In this document: piece after piece, positions 16,291-24,653 of the stretch
Layout of the letters: each line of letters opens with the position of its first letter
Position numbering within the stretch: position 1 is the stretch's first letter
NCBI RefSeq assembly: GCF_001424835.1
Contig: NZ_LMCQ01000015.1
Span: 155-35,860, forward strand
From: Variovorax sp. Root318D1
GTDB taxonomy: Bacteria; Pseudomonadota; Gammaproteobacteria; Burkholderiales; Burkholderiaceae_C
Reading direction: 5' to 3'
DNA: 35,706 bases
Program-made: the position numbers and the translations under genes
Notes under the pieces: generated by a model
Database searches by the model: none
What the model was told of the DNA's origin: nothing
Seen by the model: the letters and a program-made list of their open reading frames with translations, nothing else

Positions 16291-16338
16291 TGGATATTTT
16301 CAGGCGCCATCAAGTTGAAAATTATCCAACACTGGATA
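16291..16338. promoter_or_regulatory. Putative LysR operator array
   Basis: TGGATA occurs at 16291-16296, inverted at 16323-16328 and again at 16333-16338. TATCCA-ACAC-TGGATA (16323-16338) is a perfect inverted repeat of the T-N11-A type. ATTTTCA (16296-16302) and TGAAAAT (16316-16322) form a second perfect inverted repeat with a 13-nt spacer. A possible promoter for the rightward gene, TTGAAA (16315-16320) with TAGAAC (16337-16342), overlaps it. The array abuts the LysR start codon, which suggests autorepression. Confidence 0.6.
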
Positions 16339-16394
16339 GAACTCGTCACCAATAGCATGAAGGCTCCCTTGTTTTCCTCGAAGGAGTCTTTTTC

Positions 16395-17405
16395 ATGCAG
16401 GAACCTCGAACGCTTCGCCGCTGGCAACTTTTTTCCTTCGGCCGCGAGCACCTCGAGCAGGTCGAACAGCCGCTCCCCGCGCCCGGCCCGGGACAGATCC
16501 TCGTGCGGGTGGGCGCGGTGTCGCTCAACTACCGCGACTTGCTGATGGTCCGCGACGGCATGGGCATGGCGTTCGACTTGCCCTTCACGCCCGGCTCCGA
16601 CATGGCCGGCACCGTGGCGGCGGTGGGCCCCGGCGTGCAGCGCTTCGCCATTGGCGACCGTGTGGTCAACACCTTCTGGGGCGGCTGGATCGACGGACAG
16701 TGGCCAACCGGGGCCGTGCTGGCGGGCGGGCCCGGCCCGGGCATGCTGGCCTCGCACGTGCTGCTCGATGCGGCCTGGGCCGTGGCGGCGCCGGCTACGC
16801 TGGACTTCGCCGAAGCGAGCACGCTGCCGTGCGCCGGCCTCACCGCGTGGTTTGCGCTGGCCGAAACCGGCGCGCTGCGGCCTGGACAGACCGTGCTGAT
16901 CCACGGCACCGGCGGCGTGGCGCTGTTCGGCCTGCAACTGGCGCGGTTGCATGGCGCGCGCGCCATCGTCATTTCTGGCAGCGAAGACAAGCGCGCGCAA
17001 ACCCTTGCGCTCGGCGCCAGCCACGTGCTGATGCGAGATGGCGACTGGCCGGCTGAAGTGCGCCGGTTCACCGGAGGCCGCGGCGCCGACCACGTGCTCG
17101 AACTCGCGAGCGGGCCGAATCTCGACCGGTCACTGCAGGCCGTGGCGCAGGGCGGCCGCGTGTCGATCATCGGCATGCTCGGCGGCGAGACGCTGAGTGC
17201 GTCCTTCTATGCGATGGTGCTCGGCCGCGTCACGGTGCAGGGCATCGGCGTGGGCCATCGGCGTGCGCTCGAAGACCTGGTGCGCGCCATCGACGCCAAT
17301 GCGCTCAAGCCCGTGATCGCGGCGCGCTACGCATTCGAAGCGCTGCCTGAAGCGCTCGACCACCTTGCGCGCGGTGCGTTCGGCAAGATCGTCGTCATGC
17401 TCTGA
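16395..17405 (+). CDS. Zinc-independent MDR oxidoreductase (quinone reductase/alcohol dehydrogenase-like)
   Basis: This 336-residue protein is a medium-chain dehydrogenase/reductase. The N-terminal GroES-like domain includes SLNYRDLLMV and GSDMAGTVAAVG; the cofactor domain has the dinucleotide motif HGTGGVALFGLQLA (about 173-186) and ends FGKIVVML. The position that holds the catalytic zinc cysteine in alcohol dehydrogenases reads SLNYRD and the structural four-cysteine lobe is absent, so it should be a zinc-free, NAD(P)H-using enzyme. The substrate is unknown. An AAGGAG ribosome-binding site precedes the ATG at 16395. It is divergent from the LysR gene and likely under its control. Confidence 0.9.
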   Translation: MQEPRTLRRWQLFSFGREHLEQVEQPLPAPGPGQILVRVGAVSLNYRDLLMVRDGMGMAFDLPFTPGSDMAGTVAAVGPGVQRFAIGDRVVNTFWGGWIDGQWPTGAVLAGGPGPGMLASHVLLDAAWAVAAPATLDFAEASTLPCAGLTAWFALAETGALRPGQTVLIHGTGGVALFGLQLARLHGARAIVISGSEDKRAQTLALGASHVLMRDGDWPAEVRRFTGGRGADHVLELASGPNLDRSLQAVAQGGRVSIIGMLGGETLSASFYAMVLGRVTVQGIGVGHRRALEDLVRAIDANALKPVIAARYAFEALPEALDHLARGAFGKIVVML

Positions 17406-17583
17406 CAAGGCCTCTTGGCTGCTTGCATTGCGGGCTTCAAAAAACAAAAGCCCCCCCGATGTGTGAACAGGTTCCGTTCGCCGCCACAACCTGCGTGGCG
17501 CATGCGTGTTCCGTTCCTAGAATCCGCCCGCGCTATGGCCGGGGAGGCCTTGGCGCCTTTTCTCAATTCAAGGACGGAACAGC

Positions 17584-18294
17584 ATGGAACACAGCATTTA
17601 CAAGAAATGGGCGGCCGAATTCGTGGGTACTTTCTGGCTCACCCTGGGCGGCTGCGGAAGCGCCGTCCTCGCGGCCGTCTTTCCGGGCAATCTGGGCATC
17701 GGTTTCCTGGGGGTGTCGCTGGCGTTCGGCCTCACGGTGGTAACGGGAGCCTATGCGCTCGGGCCCATCTCGGGCGGCCACTTCAATCCGGCCGTCTCGA
17801 TCGGCCTCGCGGCCGCGGGGCGCTTCAAGGCCTCGCAGCTCGCGGGCTACATCGTTGCCCAGGTGCTGGGTGCCATTGCCGCGGCCGGCGTGCTCTACCT
17901 GATTGCCACCGGCAAGTCCGGCGCCGACATCGGCGGCTTTGCCACCAACGGCTATGGCGAGCACTCGCCCGGCAAGTACGGCATGACCGCAGCGCTCGTG
18001 TGCGAAGTGGTGATGACCGCAGTTTTCCTCATTGTGATCCTCGGCTCGACCGCCAAGCGCGCAGCCGGCGGCTTCGCGGGCCTGGCCATCGGCCTGTGCC
18101 TCACGCTGATCCACCTGGTCTCCATTCCGGTGACCAACACTTCGGTCAACCCGGCGCGCAGCACGGGCCCGGCGCTGTTCGGCCCGTCATATGCCATGTC
18201 GGAGCTGTGGCTCTTCTGGGCCGCGCCCATTGCGGGCGCGGTCATCGGCGCGGTGATCTACCGCGTGCTGCTCAGCAATACCAACGACGACTGA
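17584..18294 (+). CDS. aqpZ: Aquaporin Z
   Basis: This 236-residue inner-membrane protein is an MIP-family water channel. Both NPA boxes are intact: HFNPAVS (N68-A70) and SVNPARS (N189-A191). The aromatic/arginine filter residues F48, H177, T186 and R192 match those of the water-selective E. coli AqpZ, which argues against glycerol transport. Six membrane segments plus the two half-helices are apparent. The ATG at 17584 follows a short AAGGACGG-like ribosome-binding site. The 178 bp upstream hold no gene. Its stop lies 23 bp from the convergent stop of the small secreted protein gene. Confidence 0.95.
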   Translation: MEHSIYKKWAAEFVGTFWLTLGGCGSAVLAAVFPGNLGIGFLGVSLAFGLTVVTGAYALGPISGGHFNPAVSIGLAAAGRFKASQLAGYIVAQVLGAIAAAGVLYLIATGKSGADIGGFATNGYGEHSPGKYGMTAALVCEVVMTAVFLIVILGSTAKRAAGGFAGLAIGLCLTLIHLVSIPVTNTSVNPARSTGPALFGPSYAMSELWLFWAAPIAGAVIGAVIYRVLLSNTNDD

Positions 18295-18307
18295 CTGAAG
18301 TAGTCGT

Positions 18308-18327
18308 CGGCAGCGGATCAGCTGCCG
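18308..18327. terminator. Inverted repeat between convergent aqpZ and small-protein genes
   Basis: CGGCAGC (18308-18314) pairs perfectly with GCTGCCG (18321-18327) over a 6-nt loop. It includes the stop codon of the minus-strand gene and follows the aqpZ stop by 13 bp. The position suits a shared terminator, but no T run follows on either strand. Confidence 0.35.
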
Positions 18328-18656
18328 CTGGCCGACTGCACCAGCGGCAGCGAGGTCGATTGCCCGATCGATTCGGTGCCAGTGGCGTGCGATGCCGCAT
18401 AGGCGCCGGCCTGCACATCGGACACCGGGATGGTCGAGTTCATGGCCGGCGCGCTGGTCGACTGCCCGATGGACTCGGTGCCGCTGGGCCGTGCGGCGGC
18501 CATCGCGCCCGCCTGCACCTCGGGGTTCTCGGGCGAATTCATCTGCAACGGGTGGTAGTCCGAACCGTCCATCGTTTCGGCCGACGCATGGACGGCGCCG
18601 AGCGCCGCGAACGCGGTAAAGGAACCAAGGGCAAGAAGCTTGAAGGAAGTGCGCAT
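18318..18656 (-). CDS. Small secreted protein with a 34-residue internal repeat
   Basis: This 112-residue protein has a clear signal peptide (cleavage about A26, after AVHASA). The mature part holds two near-identical units, VQAGAMAAARPSGTESIGQS (from V47) and VQAGAYAASHATGTESIGQS (from V81), 34 residues apart. I recall short DUF4148-like exported proteins with related VQAG motifs in Burkholderiales, but cannot name the family with confidence. No cysteine or catalytic motif is present. It lies directly downstream of the two-component system on the same strand (120-bp gap), so it could be a target or a passive neighbour. The function is unknown. Confidence 0.75.
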   Translation of the reverse strand: MRTSFKLLALGSFTAFAALGAVHASAETMDGSDYHPLQMNSPENPEVQAGAMAAARPSGTESIGQSTSAPAMNSTIPVSDVQAGAYAASHATGTESIGQSTSLPLVQSASGS

Positions 18657-18776
18657 GGTGTGTGCTCCTGAGTGGCTATGGATGGTGTCTCGGGCCTTGT
18701 GCCACCGCGCGAGCTGCGCGTTGCAGGGCCTGGACGCACTCTAGGCAGCCGGACTGAGCGGGCCGTGAGCAAACAA

Positions 18777-20168
18777 TTAGGGCAGCATGAGGGGCACGGC
18801 CGGCAAAGGCAGATGCACCCGCGCCATCAGCCCCGGGCCGCCTCCTACTTCTTCACTCCGATTGCGCAGCTCAATGCGCAAACCATGCCTTTCGGCGGCC
18901 GTGCGCGCAATGGCCAGCCCGAGCCCGCTGCCGCCCGCCGGCGCGCCCGGCACGCGAAAGAAGCGGTCGAACACGCGGGCTATCGACGAGGCCGGAATGC
19001 CCGGCCCGTTGTCGAGCACGTCGACCACCGCATGGCCTTCGAACTCGTGCAGCCGAACGTCGACCACACCGCCTTCAGGCGCATAGCGCAGCGCGTTGTC
19101 GATGAGGTTGTCGAACACGCTGCGCAGCTCGGCCGGCGGCGCCAGCACCACCGGCGCAATGCGGCCTTCGAAGCCGATGTCGACGCGGCGCGCGTCGGCC
19201 AGCACCATCAGCTGGCTCACGCTCTCGCGCAGCAAGGTCTCGATATCGACTGGCTCGCGCGATGCGGCTCGGCTCGGCGCGTCTTGGCGCGAGAGGCTCA
19301 GCAGTTGCTCGATCAGGTGCTGCGCCCGCGTGACGCCGGCCTCGAGCTGGTTGAAGCGCTCGGTCGCTTCGCCCGCGGGCACGTGCGCGCGCAGGTTCTC
19401 GATCTGCAGGCCGATGGCGGCCATGGGCGTGCGCAACTCGTGCGCCGCGTCCTGCACGAAGCGGCGCTGGGTGGCGAAGGCATTCCGCACGCGCGACAGC
19501 AGGTGGTTGAACGCCTGGACCAGCGGCGCGATCTCGTCGGGAACCCGCGCCAATGAAAGATCGGTGGGACTGCGCTCGTCCTGCGAGGCCACGTCGCGCG
19601 CCACGGCGCGCAGCGAGCGCGAGGCCGCCGAAACGATGAGCCACAGGATCAACAGGGCCAGCGGCAGCAGCAACGCAATGGGCAGTCCTTCGAGCAGCGC
19701 GCGGCGCAATGTCCGGCGCCGACGGTAGTCCTCGTTCTGCAAAACCTGCACACGCGGTTGGTCGGCACGCGGTCCGGGTTCTGCGGTGAAAACACGCCAG
19801 CGCGAATGCGGGTGCACGCCGGTGCTCGTATCGCTGAAACCCGGCTCCGGATGCAGCGGCACGGCTGCCAAAGGCGCCCATGAACTCGCGCCCAGCGTGC
19901 GGCCGTCGGCGCTCCAGAGCTGGACCACGAAGGCGCCGCGCAGCAGGGCGGCATCGGCGTCGAGCGGGCGCGGCGTGCGGGGCGGATCGCCGCCGGCATA
20001 AGAATCGGCCACCAGCCGCATCTGCTCGTCGAGGGCATTGTGGACCAGGTCGCCATAGGCCACGAAGGTGAACCACGCCGTGATCGCCGCTGCGACCAGG
20101 TGCAGCGTGACCAGCCAGAACAGCAACTGCGTGCGCAGCGAGCGCGGGCGCCACCAGCGGGCGCTCAT
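18777..20168 (-). CDS. Two-component sensor histidine kinase (QseC/PmrB-like)
   Basis: This 463-residue inner-membrane sensor kinase has TM1 at about 15-37, a periplasmic domain of roughly 120 residues, TM2 at about 160-181, a HAMP region, and a HisKA domain with the phosphorylated H243 in AAHELRTPMA. The ATP-binding domain has the N box (N354, N358 in DNLIDNALRYAPEGG) and glycine boxes DNGPGIP and GGSGLGLAIA. The periplasmic domain has no cluster of acidic metal-binding residues that would name the signal. The ATG at 20168 overlaps the regulator's TGA (ATGA); longer readings upstream in this frame are not the gene. A QseC/PmrB/TctE relationship is likely from layout only. Confidence 0.93.
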   Translation of the reverse strand: MSARWWRPRSLRTQLLFWLVTLHLVAAAITAWFTFVAYGDLVHNALDEQMRLVADSYAGGDPPRTPRPLDADAALLRGAFVVQLWSADGRTLGASSWAPLAAVPLHPEPGFSDTSTGVHPHSRWRVFTAEPGPRADQPRVQVLQNEDYRRRRTLRRALLEGLPIALLLPLALLILWLIVSAASRSLRAVARDVASQDERSPTDLSLARVPDEIAPLVQAFNHLLSRVRNAFATQRRFVQDAAHELRTPMAAIGLQIENLRAHVPAGEATERFNQLEAGVTRAQHLIEQLLSLSRQDAPSRAASREPVDIETLLRESVSQLMVLADARRVDIGFEGRIAPVVLAPPAELRSVFDNLIDNALRYAPEGGVVDVRLHEFEGHAVVDVLDNGPGIPASSIARVFDRFFRVPGAPAGGSGLGLAIARTAAERHGLRIELRNRSEEVGGGPGLMARVHLPLPAVPLMLP

Positions 20169-20821
20169 GCCGCCACGCGCCAGCCCAGTCCGCGCACGTT
20201 TCGAATCGATTCCGCGCCGAGCTTGCGGCGCATGCCGTGGATCAGCACGTCGATGGCGTTGCTGGTCACTTCTTCGCCCCAGCCGTAGATGCGGTTCTCG
20301 AGTTGCTCGCGCGAGAGGATGGCGCCGGGCCGTTCGAGCAAGGCGTGCAGCAGCGCAAACTCGCGCGCCGTCAGCGCCTCGCGCGCCCCGCCGGTCACCA
20401 CCTCGCGCGTGGTCAGGTCCAGCTGAAGCGTGCTCCCGCCGATCAGCGAATGCGCGGCACCGTCGCGCCGGCGCACCACGGCCCGCATGCGCGCAAGCAG
20501 CTCGCGAAATTCGAAAGGCTTGAGCAGATAGTCGTCGGCGCCCAGGTCCAGGCTGTGGATGCGGTCGTCGAGCCCGTCGCGCGCGGTGAGCACCAGCACC
20601 GGCGTGGCATCGCCGCGTTCGCGCGCGCGCCGCAGCACCTCGGTGCCGTCCTGGCGCGGCAGGCCCAGGTCGAGCAGCACGCAGGTGTAGTCGCCGTCGC
20701 CGAGCGCGCTTTGCGCCAGCTCGCCGTCGCGCACCCAGTCGGCCGACCAGCCGGCGCCCTCGAGCGCCTGCTTCAGGCTGCGCCCGATCATTTCGTCGTC
20801 TTCCACCAGCAGTACACGCAT
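20165..20821 (-). CDS. OmpR-family response regulator (QseB/PmrA-like)
   Basis: This 218-residue regulator has a receiver domain (1-115) with acidic pocket E7-D8-D9, phosphorylation site D51 in LLDLGLP, T79-type switch in LTARD and the K in LKPFEF. It is followed by an OmpR winged-helix DNA-binding domain (about 125-218, with ALTAREFALLHALL and the wing ending GLGWRVAA). It overlaps the kinase gene by ATGA and is therefore co-translated. The start at 20821 gives the canonical MRVLLVEDD. A 122-bp gap to the gene upstream leaves room for its own promoter, though I did not find a clear one. The regulon is unknown. Confidence 0.94.
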   Translation of the reverse strand: MRVLLVEDDEMIGRSLKQALEGAGWSADWVRDGELAQSALGDGDYTCVLLDLGLPRQDGTEVLRRARERGDATPVLVLTARDGLDDRIHSLDLGADDYLLKPFEFRELLARMRAVVRRRDGAAHSLIGGSTLQLDLTTREVVTGGAREALTAREFALLHALLERPGAILSREQLENRIYGWGEEVTSNAIDVLIHGMRRKLGAESIRNVRGLGWRVAA

Positions 20822-20943
20822 CGCGTCGACTCCTTGGGCCGCAAGGTAGCACGCGATCGGGATGATCGGTAGTGGCCCTGCGCCGTGGCGCAGCGTAGAG
20901 GCGAAGTCTTAGGCGGGGCTTAGACGCCGTGCAGGCACAAGGG

Positions 20944-22047
20944 TCACAGCACGCGGACGTCGTGCCGCTCGCCCTCGCCACCCGCGGCGAAGGCCAGCAG
21001 GCGCATGGCCTCTTCCTGCACGCCGAGCCGGTCGGCTTGGGACCACCGCGCAAAGGGCTCCAGCACCACCGCGGCCGCGTTCTTCGCCCGCTCGATCTTC
21101 CAGGTGCCCGCGACGAAACCGTCGAGCAGCACGGTGCCGCGCACGATGCCATTGACGGTGAACACCCGACTGCGATGCGCCTCGCTCATCACGCGGCTGC
21201 GGTCGGCATGCGAAAGCAGCAGGTTGTCCCATTCGGCGACGAGGCGCGGCGGCGCGGGTGCATCGGGACCGGGGCGCGGCGCGCGCGGCAGGTCGAACAG
21301 CTGTTGGCCCTGCTCGCCGGTAAACGTGCGCAGCTGTGGCCGGAGGCGCTCGACCACAGCCTTCCAGCCCGTGAGGCCAGACCACGCGCCGGCATCGGCG
21401 AGCGTGGCGGGACCGAAGGCCGCCAGATAGCGCAGCAGCAGGTCGTCCTGCGTGGCGGCTGCGGCGCCGGCAGCGGATTCGCCGAGCCACTGTCCGATGG
21501 GCTGCAGCTGTGCGTTCTGGTGCGAGTTCCAGTTGCCCGCGGGCGGCAGGTGCACCAACGGCACACTGTTGCGGATGAGTGCGGCGAGCGAGGCAGGCTG
21601 GCGGTCTTTCCAGCGCGCAGCGAGTGCCTGCCCGAGTTCGGAACCAGTGAGGGGGCCTTCGCGCAGCAGCGCCCACCCGGCCTTCACCACGGCCGCGCGG
21701 TCGATGCCTTCGAGAGCCCGCGCGTGCTCGCCCGCGAGGCCACGCTGGTGCACGGGTTCGAGCAGCGGCCGCCAGGCCAACGCATCCGATGCGGCCATCA
21801 GGTGCAGGGTCGCACGCATCGTCGACATGCGCACAACGCGGCGCTTCTTCAGGGCTTCGGTCAGTTGCTCGCGGCGAAAGCCTTCGAGCCGGCTCCAGAG
21901 GCCGATGTAAGGCGGATTCGGCGCCTGAGCCTGCAGCCCCGCCAGCTTTTCGATGGCCTGCGTGACCGTCGCCTTGCGCCGCTCCAGCAGCATCTGCCGC
22001 GCCAGCGTGGCCCGGTTCAGCGCGCGCTGGCTCAGCACCACGGGCAT
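20944..22047 (-). CDS. AlkZ/YcaQ-like winged-helix protein (putative DNA glycosylase family)
   Basis: This 367-residue protein belongs to the HTH_42 winged-helix family that includes the AlkZ and YcaQ (AlkX) DNA glycosylases. The N-terminal GLQAQAP segment presents Q39-A-Q41, the Q-x-Q catalytic signature known from AlkZ-type enzymes that unhook interstrand crosslinks. The family's LHLMAASD, a central winged-helix part and a C-terminal VNGIVRGTVLLDGFVAGTW region are present. Glycosylase activity is inferred from the motif. ATG 22047 was chosen; a TTG at 22053 two codons earlier is the alternative, and neither has a strong ribosome-binding site. It begins 10 bp after the pseudouridine synthase gene. 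Confidence 0.82.
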   Translation of the reverse strand: MPVVLSQRALNRATLARQMLLERRKATVTQAIEKLAGLQAQAPNPPYIGLWSRLEGFRREQLTEALKKRRVVRMSTMRATLHLMAASDALAWRPLLEPVHQRGLAGEHARALEGIDRAAVVKAGWALLREGPLTGSELGQALAARWKDRQPASLAALIRNSVPLVHLPPAGNWNSHQNAQLQPIGQWLGESAAGAAAATQDDLLLRYLAAFGPATLADAGAWSGLTGWKAVVERLRPQLRTFTGEQGQQLFDLPRAPRPGPDAPAPPRLVAEWDNLLLSHADRSRVMSEAHRSRVFTVNGIVRGTVLLDGFVAGTWKIERAKNAAAVVLEPFARWSQADRLGVQEEAMRLLAFAAGGEGERHDVRVL

Positions 22048-22057
22048 CGGCAAGAAC

Positions 22058-22882
22058 TCAGAACTTCTCGTGCGGCCCGAGGTAGCGCCATTGCCCGAGG
22101 GGCAGGTTGCCTAGCATCACCTTGCCGATGCGCACGCGCTTCAGGCCCACCACTTTCAGGCCGACCAGCTCGCACATGCGGCGGATCTGGCGCTTCTTGC
22201 CCTCGGTGAGCACGAAGCGCAACTGCTCGGGGTTCTGCCACTCGACCCGCGCCGGCTTGAGCGGCTGTCCGTCAAGGCTCAGGCCGTGGCGCAGCCTGGC
22301 GAGCATCGCGGGCGGGAAGACCGCCTGCACATTGGTCGTGACGGGATCGTCGTCGTCCATGCGCACGAGTTGCCCCGTGGGCGCTGGCTGGCCCAGGCCG
22401 TGGTAGGCCACGCGCACCAGGTACTCCTTCTCCATCACCGAGTCTTCGCCGATCAGCTGGCGCGCAACGCGGCCATCTTGCGTCATCACCAGGAGGCCGA
22501 TGGAATCGATGTCGAGCCGGCCGCATGGCGCAAGTCCGCGCAGTTGCTGGGGGTTGAAGAAGAAGCGCGTGTTGTCTTCGGCCCATCGGTTCTGCGGCGT
22601 GAACAGCGAGACCGCCGGCTCATGGCCGTCTTCGGCCTGCGCGCTCACGTAGCCCATGGGCTTGTTGATCAGGATGGTGACCTGGTTCGCCTGCTGGCCC
22701 TTGGCGGCCTTGTCGACCTCGATACGGTCGGACGGCGTGACCTTCACGCCCATTTCGGCCGGCTTGCCGTTCACCTTGACCCAGCCGTTGGCAATCCAGT
22801 CGTCGGCCTCGCGACGCGAGCAGATGCCGAGCTCGGCCATGCGTTTGTTGAGGCGGATCGGTGCGGTGGCGTCGTCGGTCAT
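22058..22882 (-). CDS. rluF: RsuA/RluF-type rRNA pseudouridine synthase
   Basis: This 274-residue enzyme converts uridine to pseudouridine in structured RNA. An S4 RNA-binding domain (about 9-60, [18 protein letters not shown]) precedes the catalytic domain with [17 protein letters not shown], where D124 is the catalytic aspartate. The late motifs [11 protein letters not shown] and LPLGQWRYL match the RsuA/RluF/RluE group, and overall it is closest to RluF (23S rRNA position 2604 in E. coli); it lacks the basic tail of the E. coli protein. The target base is inferred. The ATG at 22882 gives a family-typical short N-terminus. It is divergent from the glycosyltransferase gene, with about 143 bp between them. 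Confidence 0.88.
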   Translation of the reverse strand: MTDDATAPIRLNKRMAELGICSRREADDWIANGWVKVNGKPAEMGVKVTPSDRIEVDKAAKGQQANQVTILINKPMGYVSAQAEDGHEPAVSLFTPQNRWAEDNTRFFFNPQQLRGLAPCGRLDIDSIGLLVMTQDGRVARQLIGEDSVMEKEYLVRVAYHGLGQPAPTGQLVRMDDDDPVTTNVQAVFPPAMLARLRHGLSLDGQPLKPARVEWQNPEQLRFVLTEGKKRQIRRMCELVGLKVVGLKRVRIGKVMLGNLPLGQWRYLGPHEKF

Positions 22883-23025
22883 GCGGGTGCGCGGTCGGTT
22901 GGGGGCAGGTCACGCCCGGTGGAGCGGTGCGCAGCGGCATTTTCGTCCATTGCAGCTGTCTCCGGAATGTGTCGCATTGCATGGGGATAATGCGCGCCAA
23001 TGGCCCGCCGACGGCCCGGACCCGA

Positions 23026-24162
23026 ATGACCAAAATCCTGATCCTCAGTGTGAGCGCCGGCAACGGCCACGTGCGCGCAGCGCAAGCCCTCGAAGCCGCC
23101 GTGCAATCGGCCCCGCCGCACACGGCCGTCCACATGGACGCCATGGCCCACGTGGCCGGCGGTTTCCGCAAGGTCTACACCGACTGGTACATCCAGCTCG
23201 TGAACCGCGCGCCGGAGCTGTGGTCGTACCTGCACCAGCGCGCCGACGCCACGCCGCACCACGCGCCTTCGCAGCGCCTGCGCCGCGGCATCGAGCGGCT
23301 GAGCACCGGCACCCTGTTGCGCGAAATCCGCCGAGAGAAGCCCGACGCGGTGGTCTGCACGCACTTCCTGCCGGCCGAGCTGCTGATGCGCGAGCGCAAT
23401 GGCGGCCGCATCGACTATCCGGTGTGGCTGCAGATCACCGATTACGACCTGCATAACATGTGGGTCGTGCCAGGCATGGCGGGTTACCTGGCCGCGACGG
23501 ACGAAGTGGCCTTCCGTCTGCGCGCGCGCGGCGTTCCCCCGGAACGCATCCACGTGACGGGCATCCCGGTGATGCCGGCTTTCTCGGACCCTGATGTGCC
23601 TGCGCTTTCGCACGATGCCTGCGCGGCGGCGCTCGGCCTCGATCCTTCGCGCCCCGTTCTGCTGATGGCATCAGGAGGCGCCGGCGTCGGCGACCTCGCG
23701 AGCATGGTCGAGCGCGTGCTTCTGCTCGGCGGCGACAGCGGCCTGCAGGTGATTGCCGTGGCCGGCCGCAACGCCGAGACGCATCAGAAGCTCCAGGCCC
23801 TGGCCGCACGCCACCCGGGCCGCGTGGTCGCCATCGGCTTCACCAACGAGATGCACAAGCTCATGGCCGCGGCCGACCTGGTGGTCACCAAGCCCGGCGG
23901 ACTCACGGTGTCGGAATGCGTGGCGCTCGGCAAGCCGATGCTGCTGATCTCGCCGATTCCAGGCCAGGAAGAGCACAACGCCGGCTTCCTGATGGAAGAA
24001 GGCGCGGCCTGGCTCGCCTACGACACCATCGGCCTCGACTACAAAGTGGCGCGGCTGATGGCCGACCCCGCCAAGCTGGCCGACATGGCCCGGCGCAGCC
24101 GGGCGCTCGGCAAGCCGCGCGCCGCGGCCGCGGTGCTGCGCCACGTGCTGGGCGAAGAATGA
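23026..24162 (+). CDS. MGDG-synthase/MurG-like lipid glycosyltransferase
   Basis: This 378-residue protein has the two-domain GT-B layout of glycosyltransferase family 28. The N-terminal half matches diacylglycerol glycosyltransferases: VSAGNGHVRAAQAL (9-22) and TDYDLHNMW (138-146). The C-terminal half has the nucleotide-sugar motif VVTKPGGLTVSECVALGKPM (286-305) and PIPGQEEHNAG. It probably transfers a sugar from a UDP donor to a lipid at the inner membrane; donor and acceptor are unknown. The ATG at 23026 was chosen because the protein then begins MTKILILSVSAGNGH; in-frame ATGs at 22981 and 22990 are possible. Its stop overlaps the next gene's start (ATGA). Confidence 0.85.
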   Translation: MTKILILSVSAGNGHVRAAQALEAAVQSAPPHTAVHMDAMAHVAGGFRKVYTDWYIQLVNRAPELWSYLHQRADATPHHAPSQRLRRGIERLSTGTLLREIRREKPDAVVCTHFLPAELLMRERNGGRIDYPVWLQITDYDLHNMWVVPGMAGYLAATDEVAFRLRARGVPPERIHVTGIPVMPAFSDPDVPALSHDACAAALGLDPSRPVLLMASGGAGVGDLASMVERVLLLGGDSGLQVIAVAGRNAETHQKLQALAARHPGRVVAIGFTNEMHKLMAAADLVVTKPGGLTVSECVALGKPMLLISPIPGQEEHNAGFLMEEGAAWLAYDTIGLDYKVARLMADPAKLADMARRSRALGKPRAAAAVLRHVLGEE

Positions 24163-24653
24163 ACGGCATCGCGGAGAAGACAAGCGTGGCCCGCACGCTC
24201 GGCTACCTGGCCTGGGTGGTGGTGATGGCGTTCTTCTTTGCCAATGCCGAGATCCAGATCGAAGGCGGCGCCGGTTGGGCCACCTCGCTGCCCACGTGGC
24301 GCATCGAGAACAGCATCTGGCTCGATCTCTTCTGGGGCGGGCGCGCCATGACGGGCTACCACGCCTGGGTGTTCACCTTCATGGCGCTGGTGTTCCTTGC
24401 GCCGCTGGCCTTCAACGGCCGCTGGACGCTGCGCGACCTGGGTCTGGCCGTGGCAGGCCTGATCGTGTTCTGGGTCTGCGAAGACTTTCTGTGGTTCATC
24501 ATCAACCCGGCCTTCGGCTGGGCACGGTTCAACCCGGCCGATGCGTTCTGGCACAAGCATTGGATCTGGGGCGCGCCGGTCGACTACTGGGGCGGCCTCG
24601 CGGTCGCCCTGCTCATACTGTTGCGGCGCCACTGGCCCCGCTCGCCCTCATGA
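24159..24653 (+). CDS. Four-helix membrane protein of the glycosyltransferase operon
   Basis: This 164-residue protein has four predicted membrane segments (about 13-30, 68-85, 95-118, 144-156). Between and after them are Trp/His/Asp-rich stretches that look conserved: WLDLFWGGRAMTGYHAW (54-70), CEDFLWFIINPAFGW (107-121) and WHKHWIWGAPVDYW (131-144). I do not recognise a named family. Acidic and histidine residues near membrane faces could serve a catalytic or lipid-binding role, but this is inference. It overlaps its neighbours by ATGA at both ends, so it is produced together with the glycosyltransferase and phosphatase and likely acts with them at the membrane. Confidence 0.8.
   Translation: MNGIAEKTSVARTLGYLAWVVVMAFFFANAEIQIEGGAGWATSLPTWRIENSIWLDLFWGGRAMTGYHAWVFTFMALVFLAPLAFNGRWTLRDLGLAVAGLIVFWVCEDFLWFIINPAFGWARFNPADAFWHKHWIWGAPVDYWGGLAVALLILLRRHWPRSPS

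Noticed and set aside
17431..17454. GGGCTT/AAGCCC hairpin after the MDR gene as a terminator
   Set aside because: The stem is only 6 bp with a 10-nt A-rich loop, and a C run rather than a T run follows.
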